A model generated the notes under the pieces. It had not been told where the DNA came from. It ran no database searches and saw only the letters and a program-made list of their open reading frames with translations. From Brevibacillus brevis (lineage in GTDB: Bacteria; Bacillota; Bacilli; Brevibacillales; Brevibacillaceae), in assembly GCF_022026395.1 (NCBI RefSeq), contig NZ_CP041767.1, forward strand, positions 2,202,501-2,266,500: 64,000 bases of DNA, read 5' to 3'. The stretch's first letter is position 1; each line of letters starts with the position of its first letter. The translations under genes and the position numbers were made by a program. This document shows, piece by piece, positions 17,701 to 26,088 of the stretch.

Positions 17701-17732
17701 GAGCACCACCTGGACTCCCGGGTGGGCTTTTT
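17701..17732 (+). terminator. Intrinsic terminator
   Basis: An imperfect GC-rich stem (about 17703-17710 with 17721-17727) is followed by TTTTT directly downstream of the lipoprotein gene. Confidence 0.55.
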
Positions 17733-17820
17733 GTCGATTAAGGGTCAAACGGCAGGAGAATAGTTAGAAATGGGGAAATAGTCAAAGAAGAGCAGGAGAA
17801 CGGCAAGGAGTGCACATTGT

Positions 17821-20800
17821 ATGATTCCAATCCACATCCCAATATCCAAAATAACTCCTCCAGGACAGAAGCCGTATGTCTTACGGAGACCTGCATTGGC
17901 AAAAAAATTACGATTGTTGAAATATACGCAGCTTTGTCTCATACATGCAGGGACAGGCTACGGCAAAACGACTTCTTTGGCTACATTTTTACATGATGAT
18001 GCACTGGCTTCGTCCTGGTATACCATTCAGGATGGAGACGATGCCCTTCTTGCATTTGTCATCTGTCTCGTCGAAAGCGTTCGTCAGGTTCATTCTGATT
18101 TTGGACAGGTATTGCGAGAGCAACTCAAACGTATCACAGAGCAAAGTCCGGTGCCCTCCCTGGACAGTAAGGTACTGGTTGACTGGTTTGTCGGGGAGTG
18201 TGTACAGCTCCAGGCTGACCACATAGTTGTTTTGGACGATTACCAACGAATTGAGAATGGTAGTGAAGTTGATCGATTTGTTCAACGGTTAGCCGAGGCT
18301 CTTCCACAAAAGGTCAAGCTGGTTATTTTAACGCGTTCCCGACCGAAATGGTCCAATCTCGACTTGTTGTCCGCCAGAGGGGAGTGTCTGGAACTTACAA
18401 CAAATGACCTTTCTTTTACGCTGGAGGAGAGTGAGGCCTTTTATTCAGATCAATACGACATCACACTGTCCGAAGACGATTGGGGCCGAGTCGAAGAAGT
18501 GGCGCAAGGCTGGGTGATGGCGCTGCGCACTTTTGGTGAAATGGTAACGAGGGGGCAGACGGTATCAGATAGTCTGCGTGAATTATCCCGATTGCTGCAC
18601 TTGCTGGAAGTAGAAGTCTGGACACAGTTGGATGCACGTATGCAGGGCTTCTTGTTGGAGGCAGCGGTTCTCGAACAATTCGATTTGGAGGATTGCAAGC
18701 AAGTACTTGGGGAAGGATGCATGGAGCACCTGTTGGAAGCCCAGCGTTGTAATCTTTTTCTTCATGTCCAAACAGGATCTCATTATTTCTTTCATCCACT
18801 TTTCCAGCGTCTCCTGTCTAGCAAGCTGGCTGCGAATCAAGCGACATATCTGCAGGTCAATCAAAAGGCCGCAGGTTGGTACAGACGTAAAGGGGACGAG
18901 GCAAAAGCTTTTGGGCGGTTGCGTCTCGTCGAACAGTGGGAGGTGCTGGGCGAATGGCTGTGCCAAGCATCGGAAAGGTTGCTGCAAGAAGGGAAGCTGG
19001 ACTTTTTATATGAGTGGATTACGCTGTTACCAGATCACATCAAGTGTGAACAGCATTGGCTGTTGTTTTATCAAGGCGAAGTAGAACGCTATCGCTGTCT
19101 ATATGCGAAGGCCTTTTCTTCTTATGAGCAATTTTTGAAACAATGTGAACAAAAGCAAGATCAAATCGGATTGTGTCGAGGGCTGGAAGGGCAAGCACGC
19201 GTTCATCTCGACAGCGTACAAGGCGTCCGGGCAGAAGAACTGCTTAAAAGAGCGATTCAACTCTTGCCCCCATTTGAACAGGAGAATGAGATGGCGCCGA
19301 GGCTGTATCGCTTGTTGGCAGAGATTTATACGAATCGCGGAGATGCCAAACAGGCGTCTGCTTGGTATGAACGGAGTCAGGAATTAGAGCAGCAGACGGA
19401 GGTTGAGCTGGAATCGCGCCTATTGTTTCGTACTGGCCGACTACAGTCCTCCATTCAGCTGTTGGAGAGTAAGTGGCAGGTAGAACAGAGGAAGCATCCT
19501 CCCTTGACCAGATCGTATCGGGAGACCTCTTTGCTCCTATCTTTTGTGTATGCATTGAATGGCGAATGGGAGCGAGGGTGGGAAGCAGCAGAAACTGCCA
19601 TACAACTCGGACGTGCAGCGCATTCCCCTTTTGTAGAGGCGAATGGTTATGTTCGAAAAGCCCATGCGGCCCTCATCAGTCAAACATTGCCTACGGACGA
19701 GATTCGCCAGCTTTATGAAAAAGGTTTGCAAATCATGGAGGAGCTCCAGTCGACACGGGGAAAGTCAGAAACGCTTCTGGGACTAACCTTGCTTCATGCA
19801 AGAGAAAAGGTACTAGACCAAGCGCTTTTATATGGCAACAGGGGGATACAAGAGACAGAGGCAATGCGCGACGACTGGTTAGGCAGTCTTGTACGCATGG
19901 CGATTGGAATTGCTTATGCCAAATACGGGAAAGAAGAGGAAGCATGGGCTACCTTTATCGATTGTGCCGACCGACTCAGTCACTGCGGGGACAGCTACAG
20001 CGTCGTCATTTGTCAACTGTGGTTGAGCTTCTTGGCTTATCGCAAGAAACAATGGGATTTGTTCGTACCTGCAGTGACGCAAGCGCTGTCCTTGATGAAG
20101 TCCGGTGAATATTCATTCCTTTTGCAGAGACCTACTCTACTTACACCGCATGATGTACAGCAGCTTATGCCAATTCTGATTGAGGCAGAGCGCCGCAAGG
20201 TATCACCGGATTACGTCTCTCAACTGTTAAATGATTTGGGCTTGCAAAACGTGACTTTCCACCCCGGGTATACCCTTCGTATTCAGACGCTCGGTGCTTT
20301 CCGTGTATGGCTGGGAGAGCGGGAACTGAGCGAAAAGGCATGGCAGCGTGGGACGGCCAAGCTGTTGTTTCAGCTTTTATTGACGAAGAGACATCATTTA
20401 TTAGCCCGGGAAGAAATCATGAACCGGCTATGGCCAGACAGTATTGAAGAAGCGGCAATTCGTGATTTTAAAGTATCGTTGAATGCGTTGAACAAAGCCC
20501 TCGAGCCAGATCGTGCGGCCAGAACGGACACATTTTTCATTCAACGCCATGGCAGCTCTTACGGTTTCAATCTGGCATCGGGCTACCATATGGACGTCGA
20601 GGAGTTCGAGAAGCTCGTTACACTGGGCTTGGCAGAGTCTGATCCGCGTCAGGGGGCCATCCTTTTGGAAAAAGGGCTTGCGTATTACTTGGGTGATTAC
20701 ATGCCGGAATGCCGTTATGAGGATTGGTGTGTAGAAGAGCGTGAGAGAGTGCAGGCGCTGTTTTTACGCGGAGCAGAGAGGGTAGCCAAAATCATGCTAG

Positions 20801-21027
20801 AGGACGGGCAATTGGAAAAAACGATCCGCTGGTGTGAGGCGATTTTGCGAGTGGACGATTGCTGGGAGGAGGCGTACCGCTTACTTATGACTGCGTATTA
20901 TCAGCAAAATAATCGGACACAGGCAATCCGCTGGTATGAAAAATGTGTAGTAAAACTAAAGGAGAACCTCGGTGTCGCACCAATGCCTGCAACTATGGAG
21001 ACTTACCTTCAAATTATAGAGTCGTAA
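17821..21027 (+). CDS. Large MalT-like ATPase / BTAD transcriptional regulator
   Basis: A 1068-residue STAND-type regulator. An N-terminal NTPase carries Walker A AGTGYGKTT (43-51) and Walker B VVLDD near residue 138. TPR-like helical repeats fill about 400-750. At the C-terminus a winged-helix DNA-binding domain of the SARP/OmpR type (about 820-910) is joined to a bacterial transcriptional activator domain (about 915-1060). MalT itself ends in a LuxR-type domain, so this is the BTAD variant. Inducer and targets are unknown; the neighbouring export operon is one candidate target. AAGGAG lies 10 bases before the ATG. Confidence 0.82.
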   Translation: MIPIHIPISKITPPGQKPYVLRRPALAKKLRLLKYTQLCLIHAGTGYGKTTSLATFLHDDALASSWYTIQDGDDALLAFVICLVESVRQVHSDFGQVLREQLKRITEQSPVPSLDSKVLVDWFVGECVQLQADHIVVLDDYQRIENGSEVDRFVQRLAEALPQKVKLVILTRSRPKWSNLDLLSARGECLELTTNDLSFTLEESEAFYSDQYDITLSEDDWGRVEEVAQGWVMALRTFGEMVTRGQTVSDSLRELSRLLHLLEVEVWTQLDARMQGFLLEAAVLEQFDLEDCKQVLGEGCMEHLLEAQRCNLFLHVQTGSHYFFHPLFQRLLSSKLAANQATYLQVNQKAAGWYRRKGDEAKAFGRLRLVEQWEVLGEWLCQASERLLQEGKLDFLYEWITLLPDHIKCEQHWLLFYQGEVERYRCLYAKAFSSYEQFLKQCEQKQDQIGLCRGLEGQARVHLDSVQGVRAEELLKRAIQLLPPFEQENEMAPRLYRLLAEIYTNRGDAKQASAWYERSQELEQQTEVELESRLLFRTGRLQSSIQLLESKWQVEQRKHPPLTRSYRETSLLLSFVYALNGEWERGWEAAETAIQLGRAAHSPFVEANGYVRKAHAALISQTLPTDEIRQLYEKGLQIMEELQSTRGKSETLLGLTLLHAREKVLDQALLYGNRGIQETEAMRDDWLGSLVRMAIGIAYAKYGKEEEAWATFIDCADRLSHCGDSYSVVICQLWLSFLAYRKKQWDLFVPAVTQALSLMKSGEYSFLLQRPTLLTPHDVQQLMPILIEAERRKVSPDYVSQLLNDLGLQNVTFHPGYTLRIQTLGAFRVWLGERELSEKAWQRGTAKLLFQLLLTKRHHLLAREEIMNRLWPDSIEEAAIRDFKVSLNALNKALEPDRAARTDTFFIQRHGSSYGFNLASGYHMDVEEFEKLVTLGLAESDPRQGAILLEKGLAYYLGDYMPECRYEDWCVEERERVQALFLRGAERVAKIMLEDGQLEKTIRWCEAILRVDDCWEEAYRLLMTAYYQQNNRTQAIRWYEKCVVKLKENLGVAPMPATMETYLQIIES

Positions 21028-21056
21028 AAGATCGCCCACAAAGCGATCTTTTTTTG
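21027..21056 (+). terminator. Intrinsic terminator
   Basis: AAAGATCGC (21027-21035) pairs with GCGATCTTT (21043-21051), followed by more T residues, just after the regulator stop codon. Confidence 0.75.
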
Positions 21057-21075
21057 TACATAGAGCAATGGCTGC

Positions 21076-21127
21076 TTGACAAAACTAGGAAGTATTCGTA
21101 ATATAATCTTTGTACTGACCAGTCAGT
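21076..21127 (+). promoter_or_regulatory. Promoter and TetR-type operator of the efflux operon
   Basis: TTGACA (21076-21081) and TAATAT (21099-21104) are 17 bases apart. A perfect palindrome, ACTGAC-CA-GTCAGT (21114-21127), covers the expected transcription start. This position and sequence style are typical of TetR-family autorepression; binding by the downstream TetR protein is inferred. Confidence 0.7.
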
Positions 21128-21154
21128 TCAAAAAATCGAAAGGGGACAGGAGTG

Positions 21155-21736
21155 ATGGCACCATCAAAAAAAGATCAAATTGCAAACGGAGCTTTAACCG
21201 CATTTGCCCAATTGGGTTATAGCGAAACGACCATGGATGCAATCGCGGAAATGGCACAGGTGGCAAAAGGAACACTCTATTATCACTTTTCCACAAAGGA
21301 AGAGCTGTTTTTGTACGTGATAGAAAAAGGCGTGAAGATGCTGATTTACCATGTAGATCATGTGATGCAGAATGAAGAGCTTTCCTTGGAGGATCGCATT
21401 CTGAATGTGTTGGATGAGCATCTTCGCTTCTTTTCCGAGAATCAAGATTTGTGTTTCCTGTTGCTGAGTGCCTTTTCAGGAGATGGACAGCGCGACAGGA
21501 TGGTTGGCAATCTGTTAGGTGGCTATTTCAGCACGATGGAGTCTCACATGCTGGAACTGCAGAAGCAAGGGTATATCCGGGCGGATATCGATATTCGCAC
21601 ACTTGCTTCCTCGTTGTTTGGCATGGTTGGTTTTACTGTACTACGCAAGCAGTTTCGCAAAGAGCCAGTGAACAGTGCCGCAGATAAACAGACGCTTCGT
21701 TATATGCTTTCAGGAATGTTTCAAAATAACGTCTAG
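21155..21736 (+). CDS. TetR/AcrR-family repressor
   Basis: A 193-residue regulator. The N-terminal helix-turn-helix includes TTMDAIAEMAQVAKGTLYYHF, split across residues about 26-46; the rest is an all-helical ligand domain. It leads an operon with an HlyD-type adaptor and an ABC-2 permease and should repress the operon promoter at 21076-21127. ATG at 21155 is 9 bases after AGGGG; an in-frame GTG at 21152 is possible. The ligand is unknown. Confidence 0.88.
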   Translation: MAPSKKDQIANGALTAFAQLGYSETTMDAIAEMAQVAKGTLYYHFSTKEELFLYVIEKGVKMLIYHVDHVMQNEELSLEDRILNVLDEHLRFFSENQDLCFLLLSAFSGDGQRDRMVGNLLGGYFSTMESHMLELQKQGYIRADIDIRTLASSLFGMVGFTVLRKQFRKEPVNSAADKQTLRYMLSGMFQNNV

Positions 21737-21764
21737 AGAAACGTAAAACAAGAGGAGAAGACAG

Positions 21765-22955
21765 ATGAACAAACGTGCATGGATCGGTGTAGGTAGCTTT
21801 GTAGTCAGCATTGCAGTACTTGGAACTGTATTGTTTGGTTCAAATGTGAGTAGCATGGCTGGTCAGAATACAACGAAATTAGCAGGTGTAATCGAGGGAA
21901 CAGAGGTAGACCTCTCTTTTAAAATGGGCGGTTCCATCGAACAGCTTTCCTTAAAAGAAGGAGACGAAGTAAAGGCAGGTCAAGTAGTTGCCACGCTAAG
22001 CAGCGCGGAAATCCTTGCGAAGAAAGAACAGGCTGAGGCTGCTTACAAGCTCTCACTCGTCAGACTTGATCAGGCAAAAAAAGGAGTATCAGTGACGGAT
22101 AACTCCAGCAATGCTCAAGTCGACCAAGCAAAAGCAGCAGTAAACTCGGCGCAAGCGCAGCTTGACGCGAACAAAAATGGAGCGCGTTCGGAAGAAATTA
22201 CGCAGCTCAAAGCGAAATTACAAGCAGCACAAACTGCGAATCAAATTGCCGCGACTAATTTGGAACGAATGAAAAAATTAATGGCGGAAGGCGCCGTTCC
22301 ACAAGTGAAAGTGGAAGAGGCGCAGATGCAAGCAGATAAAGCTCAAGCGGAGTTTAAAGCAGCAGAAGAGCAGTTGAAAATGGCTCAAACTGGATCGCGC
22401 AAAGAGCAAGTCGATGCCGCACAAGCACAACTGGATCAAGCAAAAGCTGCATACAACCAAGCGGTAGCAGGGAGAGGTCAGGTAGGCTTGAAGGAGCTGG
22501 ATGTTAAATCCGCAGAAGCGAACGTCATGCAGGCAAAAGGTGCACTGGCAGAAATGGAAGCCTATGTGAACAACACCAAGCTGACAGCTCCAGTAGACGG
22601 TATTGTAAAATCAGTAGCCGTTCAAAAGGGAGAGCTGGTTTCGCAAGGCTTCACCGTCTTGACGATCCAAACGAAAGCAGACAACTATGTCAAATTTTAT
22701 GTGAATGAATACATGCTTGCGAATGTGAAAACAGGCGATCAAGTGAAATTGTTTGTCCCAGCCCTGAACAGAGAAGTAGACGCCAAAGTGGTTACTGTAG
22801 CTCCTGCTGCTGACTTTGCCGTGAAAAAAGCGACACAAGAACTCGGTGATCGTGACATTCGTTCCTTCCAGGTGAAGCTGCTGGTGTCCGATCCGGAATT
22901 GCGTCCAGGTCTGACGGTTGAGTGGCAACTTGAAGGAGCTGGTAATGGTGAATAG
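21765..22955 (+). CDS. HlyD-family membrane-fusion (adaptor) protein
   Basis: A 396-residue periplasmic-adaptor-type protein. One N-terminal membrane anchor (about 7-27), a biotinyl-lipoyl-like half motif near residue 50, a long Ala/Gln/Lys-rich coiled-coil hairpin (about 85-255), the second lipoyl half (TAPVDGIVKSVAVQKGE) and a beta-barrel domain follow in order. It should bridge the permease to the cell envelope for export of a drug or lipid. AGGAG precedes the ATG, and its 3' end overlaps the permease gene. Confidence 0.87.
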   Translation: MNKRAWIGVGSFVVSIAVLGTVLFGSNVSSMAGQNTTKLAGVIEGTEVDLSFKMGGSIEQLSLKEGDEVKAGQVVATLSSAEILAKKEQAEAAYKLSLVRLDQAKKGVSVTDNSSNAQVDQAKAAVNSAQAQLDANKNGARSEEITQLKAKLQAAQTANQIAATNLERMKKLMAEGAVPQVKVEEAQMQADKAQAEFKAAEEQLKMAQTGSRKEQVDAAQAQLDQAKAAYNQAVAGRGQVGLKELDVKSAEANVMQAKGALAEMEAYVNNTKLTAPVDGIVKSVAVQKGELVSQGFTVLTIQTKADNYVKFYVNEYMLANVKTGDQVKLFVPALNREVDAKVVTVAPAADFAVKKATQELGDRDIRSFQVKLLVSDPELRPGLTVEWQLEGAGNGE

Positions 22956-24129
22956 TTTCTCTCACCTATTTTGGAGCGAATGGAAAAATCTTTTTGCAAA
23001 CAAAACCATTCGCAATATTCTCTTTCTCGTTCCGCTAATTTATTTGACGATGTTCGGCTTTCTGTACAGTGAGAAAAAAGTAATGGAGATCCCCACTGTG
23101 ATGGTGGATGCCGATCAAACCGAATTGAGTCGTGAGCTCTATCGCGCCTTTGAGGTCGATCATACATTTCGGATCACGTCAATCGTAGGAACAGAAGAAG
23201 AAGCAATGAAGTTGGTTGACAAGGGCGAAGCAAATATCGCCCTGATCATTCCTGCTGGATTAGAAAAGGATGTGAAGGCTGGGAGAGAGGCAGAGGTACT
23301 GACTGTTATCGACGGCAGTAACATCATGATTTCGAATACGGCAGTTCGAGCAGCAAATACAGCGATTAAGTCTGTTTCAGCAGGAACCACGCTGAAGAAG
23401 ATGGAAGCACTCGGCGGCTGGGGAGAAGAAGGGAAAAACATGTTTACGGGTATCGACTATCGATACAGAGTGTTGTACAACCCGACCTTCAGTTACCTGT
23501 CCTTCATGGTATTCGGTCTTGCAGGTACAGTGCTTCAACAAGTGTTGTTTCTCGGAATCGTATTGTCGGTTGCCCAACAAAAAGAAGAGGGTACCTGGAA
23601 GGATACACTCTCTCGCCATGGCTTCTTCGCGATCACAGCGAGCAAATTGTTGCCGTACTTTCTGGCAGGGACACTCAATATGTTCCTTGCGTTTACTCTG
23701 ATGTTAAAAGGTTTTGATATCCCTTATTACGGAAGCACGTTTGACCTAATGCTACTGGCTACCATGTTTAACTTGGCGGTATTGGCTATCGGTTATGCCA
23801 TCTCCTTTGTATCCAGCAGCCAGCTCCAAGCTACACAGATCGGGATGATGATTGCCGTACCTTCTTTCATGCTATCGGGTTATACATGGCCACTGATGTC
23901 GATGCCAACAGGGATTGCTGCAATTGCAAAATCTTTGCCACTGACCTATTTCCTGGATGGTGTCAGAGAAATTTTGACGAAGGGCCACGGGCTGTCAACA
24001 GTCATGGACGACTTTATGGTTCTCGGCTTCATGACACTCATCGGGTTGTTCGCAGCCTATGTGATTTATTTGTTGCAGATAAGGAAAATGAAGGGGAAAG
24101 TTAGAGAACAAACGGCTGTAGAAATATGA
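22945..24129 (+). CDS. ABC-2 type permease
   Basis: A 394-residue membrane protein of the ABC2_membrane_3 family: one N-terminal helix (about 20-40), an extracytoplasmic domain to about residue 170, then five helices. ATG at 22945 lies 6 bases after AAGGAG and overlaps the adaptor gene by 11 bases. Homologues such as YbhS/YhhJ work with a separate ATPase, but no ATP-binding gene exists in this operon, so the ATPase is either supplied elsewhere or not needed. Confidence 0.85.
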   Translation: MVNSFSHLFWSEWKNLFANKTIRNILFLVPLIYLTMFGFLYSEKKVMEIPTVMVDADQTELSRELYRAFEVDHTFRITSIVGTEEEAMKLVDKGEANIALIIPAGLEKDVKAGREAEVLTVIDGSNIMISNTAVRAANTAIKSVSAGTTLKKMEALGGWGEEGKNMFTGIDYRYRVLYNPTFSYLSFMVFGLAGTVLQQVLFLGIVLSVAQQKEEGTWKDTLSRHGFFAITASKLLPYFLAGTLNMFLAFTLMLKGFDIPYYGSTFDLMLLATMFNLAVLAIGYAISFVSSSQLQATQIGMMIAVPSFMLSGYTWPLMSMPTGIAAIAKSLPLTYFLDGVREILTKGHGLSTVMDDFMVLGFMTLIGLFAAYVIYLLQIRKMKGKVREQTAVEI

Positions 24130-24135
24130 GAATTT

Positions 24136-24168
24136 GGCTGCGCCAGAGCTATGGCGTAGCCTTTTTTT
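24136..24168 (+). terminator. Intrinsic terminator of the efflux operon
   Basis: GGCTGCGCC (24136-24144) pairs with GGCGTAGCC (24153-24161, one mismatch) and is followed by a T run. Confidence 0.75.
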
Positions 24169-24285
24169 ACTTACATGCATCTTGTTTGGCAGTCAGGCTG
24201 CATAAAAATAACCCTTGTGTAATAAATAATCCTTCCTTTATACTTATTATAAAAAAGGCAGATTCTTCAACACTAGGGGGACTTT

Positions 24286-24798
24286 ATGTCAGCGACTCAT
24301 CTAAAGCAATTGTGCGAGGAGACGTACACCAAGTTGAAAAAGGTCAGCATGGAAGTGGAACGTTTTTTGAATCAGGTTACCTTATCTGCTCTAGTATCTG
24401 CGTCAGGTGATCCTGAAGAATTTGAAACGTATTACCGTAACTATCTTTCCGACTTGCGCCACCTTTTGGTCTACTGCGAAAATGCATACGAAAGGCTGGG
24501 AGTATCACTCCGACGCGCACGATTCCATGAGGAGTTTGCCGAGGAAGTATTGTATCAGGTCTACCATACCTGTATAAATAACTTCTACTATCCAAAAGGT
24601 GAGGTCTACGAAGAAGATGGGCGGTTGGCCTATACAGGTCAGGACTGTATCATTTTCCGCAAGCAGGTAGTCCCTGAGTTGCAGGAGTTGACCTTGTCCC
24701 TGGCCAGAGTGTTCGAACAGATGCGTAATGATCTTCAATATTATGAGACAGACTACATTGCGAAAAAAAGTATGCAAATAGAAAAAGCACAGGCCTAA
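24286..24798 (+). CDS. ypuI: YpuI-like DUF3907 protein
   Basis: A 170-residue soluble helical protein. The family pattern is visible: YYRNYLSDLRHLLVYCE in the first half, then YHTCINNFYYPK, AYTGQDCIIFR and a YYETDY tail. B. subtilis YpuI is of similar length and has no assigned function. GGGGGA precedes the ATG. It is monocistronic, with its own terminator, and sits tail-to-tail with sinI. Confidence 0.72.
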   Translation: MSATHLKQLCEETYTKLKKVSMEVERFLNQVTLSALVSASGDPEEFETYYRNYLSDLRHLLVYCENAYERLGVSLRRARFHEEFAEEVLYQVYHTCINNFYYPKGEVYEEDGRLAYTGQDCIIFRKQVVPELQELTLSLARVFEQMRNDLQYYETDYIAKKSMQIEKAQA

Positions 24799-24814
24799 TA
24801 AGCCTGTGTTTTTC
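24788..24814 (+). terminator. Intrinsic terminator
   Basis: CACAGGC (24788-24794) pairs with GCCTGTG (24802-24808), followed by TTTTTC. It overlaps the last codons of ypuI. Confidence 0.7.
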
Positions 24815-24897
24815 TTTGGTTTCCCAATCAGGGATGAACCCTGATGGAAGTCCTATTATTTATAAAAGTGTAGCGTAATGGATAATGGCTGTGTACA

Positions 24898-25059
24898 TTA
24901 TGCTTCGAAGTACTCACTTTTCTCCTCATCAAAAGAGAGAGGAGAGTTCATGAGAAAAAAACGAATTTCCTCAATGCTTAATCCCATTTTTCGTGCTGTA
25001 AGGATTAGATCGATCCATTCCTTATCCAGGAGATCTTTAGGAGACGGAGTGGTTTTCAT
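24898..25059 (-). CDS. sinI: SinI-like anti-repressor
   Basis: A 53-residue protein. The segment LDKEWIDLILTARKMGLS followed by IEEIRFFL matches the helical hook with which B. subtilis SinI binds SinR and dissolves its dimer. ATG at 25059 is chosen because AAAGGGG lies 7 bases upstream. Here sinI lies downstream of sinR, the reverse of B. subtilis, and has its own promoter (25150-25178) after a terminator. It should relieve SinR repression of the exopolysaccharide operon. Confidence 0.82.
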   Translation of the reverse strand: MKTTPSPKDLLDKEWIDLILTARKMGLSIEEIRFFLMNSPLSFDEEKSEYFEA

Positions 25060-25149
25060 GTTAGTTCCCCTTTTACCCTCCTTTTGTAAAAACAAATAAA
25101 ATACCCAAAAAATGGTTGGAAAAAGATAGGTAAAAAGCTTATATCAGAA

Positions 25150-25178
25150 ATGATACTTAATTCAGTTTCATATGTAAA
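25150..25178 (-). promoter_or_regulatory. Promoter of sinI
   Basis: On the minus strand TTTACA (25173-25178) and TATCAT (25150-25155) are separated by 17 bases, between the sinR terminator and sinI. No clear Spo0A box was seen beside it. Confidence 0.5.
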
Positions 25179-25209
25179 TCTAGTATTTGTGACTTTTGTT
25201 TTAAATTCA

Positions 25210-25248
25210 TGCAAAAAATAATAAGCCACCACTATTTCAGTGCTGGCA
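25210..25248 (-). terminator. Terminator of sinR
   Basis: On the minus strand GCCAGCACT (25239-25247) pairs with AGTGGTGGC (25225-25233, one mismatch), followed by a T-rich tract. It separates sinR from sinI. Confidence 0.65.
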
Positions 25249-25254
25249 ACAATG

Positions 25255-25584
25255 TTATTTATGTCGATTTAACCGCCATTTATTGTACTCCAAAAATTCC
25301 CGAAACTGTTCTTTACTTACCCCGGATTTCATAGCCTCTTCGATCAGCTTGTACCATTCTTCATCAACATTCTCGCTTGAAGGAATATCTTTTTCCTGAA
25401 GCAATGTGTCTACTGTCACATTTAATACTAGTGCGATTTTCTCAAGAAATTGAATAGAAGGATTTCGCTGAATGCCGCGCTCGATTGAACTCAGATAAGA
25501 CTTGGCGACACCAGCGCGTTCAGCTAAATCAGAAAGAGAAAGGCCTTTGTCTATTCTAAGCTGCTGTATACGCGAGCCGATCAT
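25255..25584 (-). CDS. sinR: SinR biofilm master repressor homologue
   Basis: A 109-residue protein close in length and pattern to B. subtilis SinR. The Xre-type helix-turn-helix (about 6-60) includes SLSDLAERAGVAKSYLSS, followed by NPSIQFLEK, and the C-terminal dimerisation/SinI-binding box reads DEEWYKLIEEAMKSGVSKEQ then FREFL. It should bind GTTCTYT-type sites; three such palindromes lie in the divergent gap. Its promoter is at 25616-25644 and AAGGGG precedes the ATG. SinR rather than the related SlrR is favoured by the adjacent SinI-like gene and operator context. Confidence 0.88.
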   Translation of the reverse strand: MIGSRIQQLRIDKGLSLSDLAERAGVAKSYLSSIERGIQRNPSIQFLEKIALVLNVTVDTLLQEKDIPSSENVDEEWYKLIEEAMKSGVSKEQFREFLEYNKWRLNRHK

Positions 25585-25615
25585 GTAATAGCCACCCCTT
25601 TAAATCTCTTCGTTT

Positions 25616-25644
25616 ATTATAACGTCAACATAGCTGAAACACAA
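25616..25644 (-). promoter_or_regulatory. Promoter of sinR
   Basis: On the minus strand TTGTGT (25639-25644) and a perfect TATAAT (25616-25621) are 17 bases apart, 32 bases before the sinR start codon. Confidence 0.65.
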
Positions 25645-25774
25645 CTTTTTGTGGGACTAGTCCTGTGTCGTTTGGCTCATTTATTCGAATTGAACCTACT
25701 GACACTGCTAAAAAATTACCTTTCTACTAGATGAAATGTAGCCCCATTATGGCTAAGTATCTATAATTGTGGTT

Positions 25775-25790
25775 GTTCTTTATAAGAAAC
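25775..25790. promoter_or_regulatory. SinR-type palindrome, distal
   Basis: GTTCTTT-AT-AAGAAAC: one half is an exact GTTCTYT SinR consensus and the other a near copy inverted. It lies between sinR and the exopolysaccharide promoter, about 130 bases upstream of the latter, where it could support looping or autoregulation. Confidence 0.65.
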
Positions 25791-25895
25791 GCGTTGTTCG
25801 TTATTAAGGTTGAGCAAAAACGAGATATTCAGACGTTATTCAACAAAATAGTCGATTTTCGCTGTTTTTGGTCTATTTTTAGAGAAAATTGATAT

Positions 25896-25924
25896 TTTAC
25901 ATTCTTTTGCTTGTACAGGATACT
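25896..25924 (+). promoter_or_regulatory. Promoter of the exopolysaccharide operon
   Basis: TTTACA (25896-25901) and GATACT (25919-25924) are 17 bases apart. Transcription would start near 25931, just before the two proximal SinR boxes, leaving a leader of about 150 bases. Confidence 0.55.
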
Positions 25925-25935
25925 AATTTCAAATC

Positions 25936-25951
25936 GTTCTTTATAAAGAAC
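25936..25951. promoter_or_regulatory. SinR-type palindrome, proximal 1
   Basis: GTTCTTTATAAAGAAC is a perfect 16-bp palindrome; both halves are exact GTTCTYT consensus. It lies about 5 bases after the predicted transcription start, suited to blocking RNA polymerase. Confidence 0.8.
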
Positions 25952-25965
25952 AAAGCGAACAAAGT

Positions 25966-25981
25966 GTTCTCTATAAAGAAA
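25966..25981. promoter_or_regulatory. SinR-type palindrome, proximal 2
   Basis: GTTCTCTATAAAGAAA contains an exact GTTCTCT half and an inverted near half. It starts 30 bases after the start of proximal box 1, about three helical turns, so both sites lie on the same face. Confidence 0.75.
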
Positions 25982-26088
25982 GTTTCGAATTTGAACGGCG
26001 CTTACTGCTGTCGATTTGAAATGGATAGGGATGCACAGAAAAACGTACAAAAAAAATCGGAGAGGAGAGATCCATTCTGCATGCCAAT

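Noticed and set aside
24826..24850. ATCAGGG/CCCTGAT hairpin as a terminator for sinI
   Set aside because: No T tract follows on either strand, so it was not called.
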